Shown here: in pieces, positions 33,435 through 42,135 of the stretch
Numbering within the stretch: the stretch's first letter is position 1
How the letters are laid out: every line of letters starts with the position of its first letter
DNA from: CAZSLO01 sp964608025
Lineage (GTDB): Bacteria; Chloroflexota; Dehalococcoidia; Lucifugimonadales; CAJWER01
NCBI GenBank assembly: GCA_964608025.1
Contig: CAZSLO010000005.1
Span: forward strand, 1-64,000
Reading direction: 5' to 3'
Length of the DNA: 64,000 bases
The notes under the pieces: generated by a model
What the model saw: only the letters and a program-made list of their open reading frames with translations
Told to the model about the DNA's origin: nothing
Database searches by the model: none
Made by a program: the position numbers and the translations under genes

Positions 33435-35177
33435 TCAATTACGGGTCTCTATTTCAAGCTTGATTCTAGCGATTATTTCATCAACTGAAGTGGCCCCAAG
33501 ATTTTCTCCAGAACGAAGTCTTACCGCTGCTGCGCTTGCTTCTATCTCACGATCACCTACCACGAGCATGTATGGTATTTTTTGGATTTGAGCTTCCCTT
33601 ATCTTTGCATTCATCCGTTCATTACGTTCATCAATGTGCCCTCTAATACCTTCTGTCTGTAGTCTTGCTAACAATTCACGGGCATAGACAGTGTGTCTCT
33701 CGGCTATAGGTATGACCTCCGCCTGTACTGGCGCCAGCCATGTTGGGAAGGCTCCGCCGTAGTGTTCTATCAGTACACCAATGAACCGTTCCAATGACCC
33801 AAGTAGGGCCCGATGGACCATGTAAGGTTGGTGTTCCTGTCCGTCCTCGCCGATATAGGTTAGGCCAAAGCGTTTAGGTAGGTTGAAATCGAATTGGACG
33901 GTAGTGCATTGCCATTCTCGGCCTATAGCATCTCGTATATTGATATCTATTTTCGGCCCATAGAAAGCTCCTCCACCTTCATCTATTTCGAACTCAAGTC
34001 CACGCGCAACCAGGGTATTTCTTAGTGATTCTGTTGCTAACTCCCACTGATCGTTATCGCCTACCGCTTTCTCTGGTTTGGTCGATAGCATTAAATTATA
34101 TTCGTTCAGACCAAAGCTTTTGAGAAGATGAAAAGTAAGGTCCAGGACACCATTGATTTCAGGTTCTACTTGGTCTGGTCTGCAAAATATATGAGCATCG
34201 TCTTGCGTTAAACCTCTTACCCGGGTTAGACCGTGCAGGACACCGCCGCGTTCGTATCTATATACAGTGCCGATTTCTCCCACCCGCATGGGTAGATCCC
34301 TATAGCTGCGCAGGTCCGTCTTATAGTAGAGAATATGGAAAGGACAATTCATAGGCTTCAGGTAGTAATCTTGGCCCTCCATATCTATATTCGCAAACAT
34401 ATTTTCTTTGAAAAATTCTAGGTGGCCACTGGTTTCCCATAATGTTGACCGTCCTACGTGTGGGGTGTATACGAGATCGTAACCGGCTTTGTAATGTTCT
34501 TGTTTCCAGAATTCCTCCGCGATGCCCCGAAGTCTGGCACCTTTGGGGTGCCAGACAATTAGGCCTGGACCGGTTTCGTCGTGAATAGAGAATAGATTCA
34601 ATGTACGCCCTAGAACTCGATGGTCACGTCGTTTTGCTTCTTCGAGCCTGTTTAGATGTTCGTCTAGTGCCTCCTGAGATTCAAAAGCTGTTCCGTATAT
34701 TCGTTGTAAAGCGTCTCGGTTCTCGTCACCTCTCCAATAGGCACCAGCGACGCTTAGCAACTTGAAGGCAGGAATTTCTTTAGTTGAATTTACATGGGGT
34801 CCGGCACATAGATCTTCAAATATGCCATGCTTGTACGTGGTTATAGGCTCATTCTCTGGGATCTCTTGTATGATCTCGAGCTTGAGAGGTTCATTTGCGT
34901 TCATCTTCAAGGCTTCGTTTCTTGGGTACTCATTTAGTTCGAAACTGAAATCTTCGGCGATCGCCTCGCGCATCTTGTTTTCTATAGTTTCAAGATCCTC
35001 TTCAGTGAAGGGATCTTTTGCCAGGAAGTCATAGTAGAAACCATCTTCCGTCGGTGGCCCGATCGCTAGTTTGGTATCTGGAAACATTTGTGTCACGACG
35101 TCAGCCATAACATGGGCAGTAGAGTGCCTGATACGTTTTCTTAATTCTTTTATATCTTCTAGTTGTTTCTTTGCCAT
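33435..35177 (-). CDS. thrS: Threonyl-tRNA synthetase without N-terminal TGS domain
   Basis: Class II synthetase charging tRNA-Thr. The 580-residue protein starts directly at the editing (SAD) region, with HSTAHVMADVV and the zinc-type HxxxH pattern, so the TGS domain seen in about 640-residue versions is missing. The catalytic core is intact: KPMNCPFHILYY with the zinc cysteine, the RYERGGVLHGLTRVRGLTQDD motif 2, DFNLPKRF and the anticodon-binding C-terminal domain. It is the first gene of the thrS-infC-rpmI-rplT operon, with infC 127 bases later. Confidence 0.96.
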   Translation of the reverse strand: MAKKQLEDIKELRKRIRHSTAHVMADVVTQMFPDTKLAIGPPTEDGFYYDFLAKDPFTEEDLETIENKMREAIAEDFSFELNEYPRNEALKMNANEPLKLEIIQEIPENEPITTYKHGIFEDLCAGPHVNSTKEIPAFKLLSVAGAYWRGDENRDALQRIYGTAFESQEALDEHLNRLEEAKRRDHRVLGRTLNLFSIHDETGPGLIVWHPKGARLRGIAEEFWKQEHYKAGYDLVYTPHVGRSTLWETSGHLEFFKENMFANIDMEGQDYYLKPMNCPFHILYYKTDLRSYRDLPMRVGEIGTVYRYERGGVLHGLTRVRGLTQDDAHIFCRPDQVEPEINGVLDLTFHLLKSFGLNEYNLMLSTKPEKAVGDNDQWELATESLRNTLVARGLEFEIDEGGGAFYGPKIDINIRDAIGREWQCTTVQFDFNLPKRFGLTYIGEDGQEHQPYMVHRALLGSLERFIGVLIEHYGGAFPTWLAPVQAEVIPIAERHTVYARELLARLQTEGIRGHIDERNERMNAKIREAQIQKIPYMLVVGDREIEASAAAVRLRSGENLGATSVDEIIARIKLEIETRN

Positions 35178-35358
35178 GATGGGTACTATACCTTTCGGTT
35201 TTTTTGGATTTCTTTAGATACTAGAAAACCTCCCTCAATTTAGTGCTGTATAAGTATATTTTAGATTGAAGTTATTCGACTGGTGTCCAACTATTACCAG
35301 CTTTGTTATAAACCCAATCCAATATTCGGAGCACCATTTTGAAAAATTGAGCATATAT

Positions 35359-36549
35359 TCAGAAATGAAATGCACACCAGGGTTTAAGCACTGTTTTGAA
35401 TATGGCGTCTGCTCGAGCAATTGATCCATCCTTTATTTCATCTGCCCTGCCCGCCCTGTTGAGTAGGCTAAATGTCGTACCACCAAGATATACCGTGGCG
35501 AGATTTTCTATGGTTATTATCAGGTCTGCACCCTTGGAGGTTTGTCTACAACGAGATCCTTCTGGACTTGAATCCAGCTCAAATCGTCCTTCATTCCATG
35601 GGCATAATGGATCGATGATTTCCAAAACTACTGATCCAGTATCAGCATAGCATCTGTAGGAGAGTGCATTTAGTATGTCGACTATTCGTATCCATAGGCC
35701 GTCTGAAGACTTACGAATCAAATGGCGGGGGTCAGATAATATCCAAGGGAGTATATCGTCTGCTGGACGATGCCTTGCTTCCAAATTCCATCTGAGGTCT
35801 ATATCAAAGCAATATCTCCATAGGGAAGCATGAGCGTCAATCGTTTCTGAAATTAGCTCATCCACAACAACCGTGTCGTTATTCAGATGATAGCGGACAT
35901 AGCCTTCTATTTTTCCGTCCCGCTCGTACTTGACGTGGAAATATCCACTTCGATCACCTTTAGGCTTTTGTCGGTCACTGGCTATTCTTTCCCACCGATG
36001 TTGTGTTGGTTGAATAGAGCCTGGACGATTTTTCATCGCGTTTGCAAATACATTGGGGAAAGTACGGGGCACTATTTCAGATTCAATGAAAGAAAGTTCT
36101 CCTTTTGACTCGAATGGATTTATGTAATCAGAATGTCTAGTGTCGATCTTCCATGACTCCTCGGGTGTACCGATACCGTATCCGTATCTTCCATAGATCA
36201 GGCTCTCCGTTGGGAATAGGGCAGCGATCGATTCTCCGCGTTCGTAGAAGTTGTTTAGTTGTTCTAACATCATCTTAGTCAAGATCCCACGACGGCGGTG
36301 TGTAGGTAGAACTGTTACGTCGTCCACGGCTGCACAGCCTAATTTACCACCGGGAACGTTGATCTCACGATTGAATGAATGAGCGCATCCGACGATCTTG
36401 TTAGAATCAAAAACAGCTATAGAGCGATCTTGGTCTGGCTTGGCTAACTCAGCGTTTGATTCGTCCCAGTGCCAGCCGAATCCGCGTGCGGCCGCTACCA
36501 TAAAGGAAGCGTATTCATCCGGCACAATGTATCGCATTTCAAGATTCAT
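35359..36549 (-). CDS. Eis-like GNAT family N-acetyltransferase
   Basis: A large acetyltransferase of about 396 residues built like mycobacterial Eis: an N-terminal GNAT domain (VDDVTVLPTHRRRGILTKMM holds the acetyl-CoA-binding R/Q-x-x-G-x-G/A loop), a second GNAT-like domain, and a C-terminal sterol-carrier-like domain (RLLNRAGRADEI). The C-terminal carboxylate that serves as base in Eis is not exactly the Eis sequence. The ATG at 36549 is chosen because the frame upstream to 36666 encodes a hydrophobic, non-conserved stretch. Substrate unknown; Eis itself acetylates aminoglycosides and peptides. Confidence 0.8.
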   Translation of the reverse strand: MNLEMRYIVPDEYASFMVAAARGFGWHWDESNAELAKPDQDRSIAVFDSNKIVGCAHSFNREINVPGGKLGCAAVDDVTVLPTHRRRGILTKMMLEQLNNFYERGESIAALFPTESLIYGRYGYGIGTPEESWKIDTRHSDYINPFESKGELSFIESEIVPRTFPNVFANAMKNRPGSIQPTQHRWERIASDRQKPKGDRSGYFHVKYERDGKIEGYVRYHLNNDTVVVDELISETIDAHASLWRYCFDIDLRWNLEARHRPADDILPWILSDPRHLIRKSSDGLWIRIVDILNALSYRCYADTGSVVLEIIDPLCPWNEGRFELDSSPEGSRCRQTSKGADLIITIENLATVYLGGTTFSLLNRAGRADEIKDGSIARADAIFKTVLKPWCAFHF

Positions 36550-37046
36550 AAGTACATTATCTCTGTATCTTAGAAAGATTTGGAAGTATTGTATTTCAAT
36601 AATTACGAACATTACTTGAGATATATTCATTGGAGGACCGATAGTAACGAAACATTTGATTAACAAGTGTTGCTAATACACAGTTAATGGTTTCAGTACT
36701 TGTTCAATAGTCCAGGAGAAATTGATATGCTGATTTGTGACTATGTTACTAAATAGTCTAGGTTCGGCCAGATAGTACAGGGATATTATCCAGTAAATCT
36801 TAGTTCACTGGATAGTTGATACATAGCTTAGGAGGTACCAACTATCCGTATCAGTCTATGTTTATTTGGATATATTACTTACCCTGTACATAAATAAAGG
36901 CTTTGTGAATAGATCGGTATAGAGCATGATGTAGGTAGGGATGACAATATTCTTACAGGGTTTGCTATCAAGAGAGGCGCCACTAGTGGATGAAGACCAA
37001 TTTTGTAAGTGTCCACAACGTCGACTAGCCAGAAACTACGTGGTTT
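36550..37046. other. Gene-free gap with clustered inverted repeats
   Basis: About 500 bases without a convincing gene. Between 36781 and 36847 several inverted repeats built from GGATA and TATCC overlap. A further 7-base inverted repeat AACAAGT/ACTTGTT sits at 36662-36668 and 36698-36704. The rest shows nothing. A tiny 11-codon frame at 36859 has no properly placed ribosome site. Confidence 0.55.
36781..36847. repeat. Nested GGATA/TATCC inverted repeats
   Basis: Three pairings compete. GGATA (36781-36785) with TATCC (36787-36791); TATCCAGT (36787-36794) with ACTGGATA (36807-36814) around a 12-base loop; GGATAGTTG (36810-36818) with CAACTATCC (36839-36847) around a 20-base loop. The last two share 36810-36814, so they cannot form together. 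Confidence 0.6.
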
Positions 37047-37706
37047 TTAAACGGTCCGGATTACACCTATTACCCGTCCCCTTACCGAGACATTTTCTGC
37101 GGCAACTTTGATTGGCTGCATAGTACTATTAGCCGGCTGGAGTGTAACTGTCCCATTTGACATATGGAAATGTTTTAGAGTGACTTCCTCATTGTCATTT
37201 AGAAATGCTGCCACCATGTCTCCGTTGGTTGCTTTTTGAGCAGGCTCCATAATCACAAGATCTCCGTCCGCAACTAGTGCGTCGATCATTGATTCGCCCT
37301 TGACCTTTACAGCGAACACATCGGTCTTGCCGTTGGTAAGGAACGAAGGAAGTTCTACTGTATCTATAGCTTCATGTTTCCACGACGTCGAAGGAGGGAT
37401 GTTAAGTGGTTCTCCTGCGGCAATGCTTCCGAGAATTGGTATGCTGACAAGATTGTCTGGCGGAGTCGCCGTATCTCTTATTAATTCAATCCCTCTGGAA
37501 ACATCGGCTTCCCTGCGGAGATGACCCTCTCTCTGAAGAATCCTCAAATTATAGTCGACTACTGACGTGGAACTAATTTCGCAGCCAAATTGGATGTCCC
37601 TGACAGTCGGTGGGTAGTGGTGTTCTTCGATGAAGTCACTTATGAATCCGAGCATACGCTTCTGGCGTTCGGAGACCTTATTCTTTTTCATGCGGATCTC
37701 TGCCAT
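37047..37706 (-). CDS. lexA: SOS-response repressor LexA
   Basis: Represses DNA-repair genes and cleaves itself when RecA filaments form. In 219 residues there is an N-terminal winged helix-turn-helix (about 12-65, with YPPTVRDIQ), the cleavage site Ala97-Gly98 in AAGEP, the catalytic serine in GESM (Ser139) and the catalytic lysine in VTLKHF (Lys178). All residues for self-cleavage are present. A promoter with an overlapping LexA-type operator lies just upstream, consistent with autoregulation. rpsT lies upstream on the same strand but after a gap of 330 bases. Confidence 0.95.
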   Translation of the reverse strand: MAEIRMKKNKVSERQKRMLGFISDFIEEHHYPPTVRDIQFGCEISSTSVVDYNLRILQREGHLRREADVSRGIELIRDTATPPDNLVSIPILGSIAAGEPLNIPPSTSWKHEAIDTVELPSFLTNGKTDVFAVKVKGESMIDALVADGDLVIMEPAQKATNGDMVAAFLNDNEEVTLKHFHMSNGTVTLQPANSTMQPIKVAAENVSVRGRVIGVIRTV

Positions 37707-37752
37707 AGATCTTGCACCTCAAAGCCGAAATCAAAATTAGTACGTATGTGCG

Positions 37753-37764
37753 GAACAAATGTAC
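37753..37764. promoter_or_regulatory. Candidate LexA operator (SOS box)
   Basis: GAACAAATGTAC fits the Gram-positive-type box GAAC-N4-GTTC with one mismatch; the flanks GG and CC extend the dyad. It is centred about 50 bases before the lexA start and lies on the -10 hexamer of the promoter described next. Confidence 0.6.
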
Positions 37765-37787
37765 CAATTAAAGTCTAGCTATGTCAA
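37758..37787 (-). promoter_or_regulatory. lexA promoter
   Basis: On the minus strand a perfect TTGACA (37782-37787) is followed after 18 bases by TACATT (37758-37763). The -10 lies inside the candidate operator, so bound LexA would exclude RNA polymerase. Confidence 0.55.
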
Positions 37788-38038
37788 GCGAAAAACGACT
37801 GTATAAAAAAGTATTGGGGTTGTGGAGTTGGGATTAGGTATCTTCTATTCAAGTGATTGGATCCTCAGAAATGGCAAATAACCATGCTATCTTTTGGAAG
37901 GAAGAGTCCAGATTATCATGGACAGAAAACCCTAAGGTAGGTGTTTTGTCTGCCAAGTAAGAAATATCCTGAAAATCAACTCGATATACTGGGCTTATGG
38001 AAGCACAAAAACGATCCCAGATGGCCGGGGGTAAATAG
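37788..38038. other. Remainder of the lexA-rpsT gap
   Basis: The stretch between the lexA promoter and the rpsT stop holds no convincing gene. A 29-codon plus-strand frame near 37871 has no clear ribosome site. A GTCCA/TGGAC five-base hairpin around 37909-37924 is the only structure noticed. Confidence 0.4.
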
Positions 38039-38296
38039 TTATGGTTGGCTGGCGCGGTTGAGTTGACTCACAAGCCTTGACTTACGCCGTGCTGCATTCT
38101 TGGGATGGATTGCACCTTTACTTGCGGCCTTGTCAAGAGCGACGATTGCTTTTTCCACAGTTGCTTCAGCTGACTCAATTTCGTTGGCTGCAATAAATCG
38201 TCTTGCTTTTGTGATAAGAGTTTTGGCTTTTGAACGGAGCGGGGCCTTCATCTGGTGTTTTCTACTTGCTACACGGGCTGCTACGGTTGCTGTCAA
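38039..38296 (-). CDS. rpsT: Ribosomal protein S20
   Basis: Small-subunit 16S rRNA-binding protein. The 85-residue protein is strongly basic, with ALDKAASKGAIHPKNAARRKSRL matching the family's C-terminal block (quoted in part: KAASKGAIHPKNAARRKSRL). The start is TTG; AAGGA and GGAGG stretches lie upstream. The N-terminus is a little different from the common MANIKSA form but is basic and helical as expected. It lies 45 bases after the RelA/SpoT gene and is probably read with it. Confidence 0.9.
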   Translation of the reverse strand: MTATVAARVASRKHQMKAPLRSKAKTLITKARRFIAANEIESAEATVEKAIVALDKAASKGAIHPKNAARRKSRLVSQLNRASQP

Positions 38297-38341
38297 TTCC
38301 TTGAATCCTCCATTAGTTAATGAACAGTGTACACGGTATTG

Positions 38342-40528
38342 CTATGAAGTTGCATGGGATGATGTCAATGATCTTGCTCTAACAACGCGAATAACACCCT
38401 CAATTGCCTCGAGTTTGGAGAACAGCAGATTCAATTGTTGAATCCCATCGGTGTAGACTGTAAGAGAAATCACGCTGATATCTTCATATTCTTCAGAAAT
38501 ACAAGAAGCTATATTCACTCTTTCTTCCGAGACTAGGGAAGTTATGTCTCGTAAGAGACCCACTCTGTCCCAGGCTTCAATACTGATTCGGACGGGATAT
38601 AGTGTTTGCGTCTGTCCCCAAGTGACTTCGATCAAGCGCTCGGTTTCATTTTCGTTGATAATATTAGGACAGGTTTTACGATGGATCGTGACGCCACGGG
38701 TTCGTGTTATATATCCAGTGATATTGTCTCCACGAATGGGGCTGCAACACCTGGCCATTCTAGTTAGTAGATCACCCACCCCGAGAACTTGTATTCCCGA
38801 ACCAGGTCCTGTTGTGGGTAATGATGCGGAACTATCTTCTTGGGGCGATATTTCCTGTCTAGATAGCTTGTTCAGAATATCGTTTATAGTTATGGTTCCA
38901 CTACCAAGGGCCGCGAAGAAGTCTTCTGTTGAAACTAGTCCCATGGTTCGAGCGATTTCTATATCTTCTAGATCTGTGTTTAGTCTACGGAGCTGCTTGA
39001 TAAATATGTCACGTCCTCTGTGGATATTACTCTGCCTAGCTTGTCGGTTAAACCACTGCCTTACCTTATCTCGTGCCGAGGCGGTCTTGACGTAACCTAG
39101 GTTAGGATTGAGCCAGTCCATACTAGGGCCACGCACCGTCTTGCTAGTCATAATTTCTATGGTGTCTCCACTTTGGAGCTCAGAGTTTAGCTGGACGAGT
39201 TTACCGTTGATCTTGCCGCCAATGCAGCGATGTCCGATTTCTGTATGTATGCGGTAAGCGAAATCTAGAGGAGTCGAGCCCGCCGGGAGTTCTTTTAATT
39301 CTCCCTTTGGCGTATAAACGAACACTTGGTTCTGAAAAATATCAGTTTTGAAAGATTCAACAAATTCTTCCGCGCCGCTGACATCACGTTGCCATTCAAG
39401 GAGTTGCCTGAGCCAGGTCATCTTCTCTTCGAACCGAGTATCGTTAGATTGTCCTTCTTTATAAAGCCAGTGGGCAGCCACTCCATACTCAGCTAGTTTG
39501 TGCATTTCATGAGTACGGATTTGTATTTCTACCGGGGAAGCATCTTTACATAAAACGGCTGTATGAAGGGATTGGTATAAGTTATCCTTCGGATTAGCTA
39601 TATAGTCGTCAAATTGGCCCGGAAGTGGTCGCCATTTTGAGTGTACTACTCCCAGGGCAGCGTAACAGTCCTTGATGTCCTCGACGAAGATTCGGAGTGC
39701 GAAGAGGTCGTATATTTCGCCTATGGCTTTATTTTGGGTGGTATATGAACGCGCTTTTTTGTAAATACTATAGAAATGCTTAGGTCTTCCCTTGACTTCC
39801 GCTTGTATCCCGTTAGCCTCGAGTTCTCTTTCGAGGATATCTTTAATTTCGTCCACGTAGTTTTCTCTCTGGGCACGTTTTGAGCTGACTAACTTGGCTA
39901 TTTGCTGGTAATCATTGGGATGGAGATGTTGGAATGCGAGATCTTCCAAGAGCCATTTTATTTCCCAGATACCTAATCTATGAGCCAGAGGCGCGTAGAT
40001 GTCTAGTGTTTCTTGGGCGATCGCTTTTTGGCGTTCCGGGCGAAGGGCATTTAATGTCCTCATGTTATGAAGCCTGTCGGCTAGTTTAATTAGTACTACC
40101 CTTATATCCTCTGCCATTGACATTAACATCTTACGCAGGCTTGCGGCCTGAGTTGATGAGTTCGTGACTTTATCAGGATGCGGGGAGGGATTTGTTTCAG
40201 AGAGAAGTTCTGTCTTGTTTAGCTTAGTTACTCCGTCTACTAACTTGGCTATCTCGTTGCCGAAGTTGTTTTCGAGTTCAATTAATGGGATACCACAGTC
40301 TTCCAAAACATCGTGGAGAAGGGCTGCGGAAAGGGCATTAGAGTCAAGCTTCAGGTCTGCCAAGTAGAGAGCAGTGTTGAGTGGATGTTCTATGAAAGGG
40401 TCACCAGATTTTCGTGTTTGGCCATGGTGGGCAGTTTCTGCGAACACATATGCTTGACGTATTTCCTCGACGCGGTCCTCTGGAAGATACTCAGATGCTC
40501 TCGCAATCAGATTCTTAAACAGGTCCAA
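38342..40528 (-). CDS. relA: Bifunctional (p)ppGpp synthetase/hydrolase (RSH)
   Basis: Makes and degrades the alarmone (p)ppGpp. The 728 residues show all parts of a long RSH: HD hydrolase domain (HHGQTRKSGDPFIEHPL and LLHDVLED, metal ligands intact), synthetase domain (FDDYIANPKDNLYQSLHTAV), TGS domain (FVYTPKGELKELPAGSTPLDFAYRIH, quoted in part: PAGSTPLDFAYRIH), a helical and conserved-cysteine region (ARCCSPIRGDNI) and a C-terminal ACT domain. With the HD ligands present it should be a two-way enzyme. TTG start with GAGGA six bases upstream. A strong promoter is at 40566-40594. Confidence 0.95.
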   Translation of the reverse strand: MDLFKNLIARASEYLPEDRVEEIRQAYVFAETAHHGQTRKSGDPFIEHPLNTALYLADLKLDSNALSAALLHDVLEDCGIPLIELENNFGNEIAKLVDGVTKLNKTELLSETNPSPHPDKVTNSSTQAASLRKMLMSMAEDIRVVLIKLADRLHNMRTLNALRPERQKAIAQETLDIYAPLAHRLGIWEIKWLLEDLAFQHLHPNDYQQIAKLVSSKRAQRENYVDEIKDILERELEANGIQAEVKGRPKHFYSIYKKARSYTTQNKAIGEIYDLFALRIFVEDIKDCYAALGVVHSKWRPLPGQFDDYIANPKDNLYQSLHTAVLCKDASPVEIQIRTHEMHKLAEYGVAAHWLYKEGQSNDTRFEEKMTWLRQLLEWQRDVSGAEEFVESFKTDIFQNQVFVYTPKGELKELPAGSTPLDFAYRIHTEIGHRCIGGKINGKLVQLNSELQSGDTIEIMTSKTVRGPSMDWLNPNLGYVKTASARDKVRQWFNRQARQSNIHRGRDIFIKQLRRLNTDLEDIEIARTMGLVSTEDFFAALGSGTITINDILNKLSRQEISPQEDSSASLPTTGPGSGIQVLGVGDLLTRMARCCSPIRGDNITGYITRTRGVTIHRKTCPNIINENETERLIEVTWGQTQTLYPVRISIEAWDRVGLLRDITSLVSEERVNIASCISEEYEDISVISLTVYTDGIQQLNLLFSKLEAIEGVIRVVRARSLTSSHATS

Positions 40529-40565
40529 TAATATCCTCAGTTCAAATTGACAATTTCATCTTTCA

Positions 40566-40594
40566 ATTATAGCTAGCGCCCAGTTAGCTATCAA
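40566..40594 (-). promoter_or_regulatory. Promoter for the RSH gene
   Basis: On the minus strand TTGATA (40589-40594) and a perfect TATAAT (40566-40571) are separated by 17 bases. The transcript start would be about 30 bases before the start codon. rpsT may be served by it too. Confidence 0.7.
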
Positions 40595-40703
40595 TTATCC
40601 CGCTTGGTAGCTGGGACAGTACAATAAGAACTTCTTGCACGGACCAACTCTGTGCTAATCTAACCCCAAGGATTCAAATTCCAGTTACCTCGGTTCGGAG
40701 ATT

Positions 40704-41972
40704 ATGAATTACCAGACATTCCAAGCGCCTCGTGGCACTAACGATATTTTGCCAATTGATCAGAAATACTGGCGTTATATAGAGTCTAAGGTTTCTAGGT
40801 CAGCAAAAAACTTCGGTTATGAACGTATAGATACCCCCATCTTCGAGGACGCGGGTCTTTTTGTTCGGAGTGTGGGTAAGATAACAGATATTATTGAGAA
40901 AGAAACATATACTTTTGAAGATCGTGGCGGAGATTTACTTTCACTGAGACCTGAAGGGACTGCGCCAGTTTGCCGTGCCTACTTGGAACATGGGATGCAC
41001 AATATCTCTCAGCCGGTCAGGCTTTACTATAGCTGTCCAATGTTTCGTTATGATCGCCCACAGGCAGGACGGTATCGTGAACTAAACCAATTTGGTGTAG
41101 AGGTGATTGGCGACGGGGACCCGTCTGTAGATGCAGAAGTGATAGATTTTGGATGGAATTTGCTCCAAGATATTGGTTTGGAGAATCTTACCCTATTGGT
41201 AAATAGCATTGGAGATCCAATTTGTAAATCGGAATATATTGTTGCACTAAAGCAGCACTATGAAAAATATATTGATGACCTCAAACATGAAGAATGTAGG
41301 AGTCGATTGGCTTCCAATCCCCTCCGCTTGCTTGATTGTAAAGAAAAATCGTGCCAGCAGATTGTGGTGAATGCCCCAAAAAGCGTTGATTACCTGTGCG
41401 ACGAATGTTCTCTACATTGGAAGGAACTTCTAGGATATTTAGAAACTCTTGGTATTCCATATGTTGTCGACAGCAGGCTTGTCCGAGGTTTGGATTATTA
41501 CGCTAGGACTGTTTTCGAGATAGTGCCGTCTGGGGCAGGTAGCCAGGGAACCATATTGGCCGGGGGGAGATATGATGGATTGATTGAACAGCTTGGAGGT
41601 AGCCAGACACCTGGTATTGGCTTTGCCACAGGTATTGAACGAATAATATTGAATCTTAAAAAGCAAAAATACCCAGTGCCTGACCACGGTGGTACAAAGG
41701 TGGTTGTAGCTCACAAAGGGGATGGTCCAAAGAAAGAAGCCCTTATCTTAACCTCGGTTTTGCGACATAAAGGTACTTCTGTAGTTTTGGCGCCGGCCGG
41801 CAGGAGTTTAAAGAGTCAACTTCGCTATGCTTCTTCGATCAAGGCAACTCATGCTGTGATAATCGGTGATCGTGAGATTGAGACCGGATTATTAGTTCTT
41901 CGAGATTTGTCGCGTAGTGCACAATCGGAACTAAACCGAGATGAGCTGATTGATACCCTTACCAGGGACTGA
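40704..41972 (+). CDS. hisS: Histidyl-tRNA synthetase
   Basis: Class II synthetase charging tRNA-His. In 422 residues it has FQAPRGTNDILP, motif 2 around MFRYDRPQAGRYRELNQFG, the histidine-binding LVRGLDYYARTVFE and motif 3 with GGSQTPGIGFATGIERI (quoted in part: TPGIGFATGIERI). The C-terminal anticodon-binding domain is complete. It is divergent from the RSH gene. No T-box-like leader was found in the 175-base gap. Confidence 0.95.
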   Translation: MNYQTFQAPRGTNDILPIDQKYWRYIESKVSRSAKNFGYERIDTPIFEDAGLFVRSVGKITDIIEKETYTFEDRGGDLLSLRPEGTAPVCRAYLEHGMHNISQPVRLYYSCPMFRYDRPQAGRYRELNQFGVEVIGDGDPSVDAEVIDFGWNLLQDIGLENLTLLVNSIGDPICKSEYIVALKQHYEKYIDDLKHEECRSRLASNPLRLLDCKEKSCQQIVVNAPKSVDYLCDECSLHWKELLGYLETLGIPYVVDSRLVRGLDYYARTVFEIVPSGAGSQGTILAGGRYDGLIEQLGGSQTPGIGFATGIERIILNLKKQKYPVPDHGGTKVVVAHKGDGPKKEALILTSVLRHKGTSVVLAPAGRSLKSQLRYASSIKATHAVIIGDREIETGLLVLRDLSRSAQSELNRDELIDTLTRD

Positions 41973-42135
41973 ATATAACGGATACAGGGTTGATATTTTA
42001 ATATCTATTGATTGTACTCACTATATCTACAGATAATCAGGGGTTGTTTGGAAAACAAAAATCTGCAAACCAAAAATGAAAGTTGTCTAATATACTAAAA
42101 ATGTTCTTATCGAATTTAATGGCCGGGTGCCTTTG

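Noticed and set aside
37871..37960. 29-codon plus-strand frame near lexA
   Set aside because: No convincing ribosome site; too short to support from sequence alone.
38544..39095. 183-codon frame on the plus strand
   Set aside because: Antisense to the RSH gene; product is low-complexity and rich in Ser/Arg, typical of a shadow frame.
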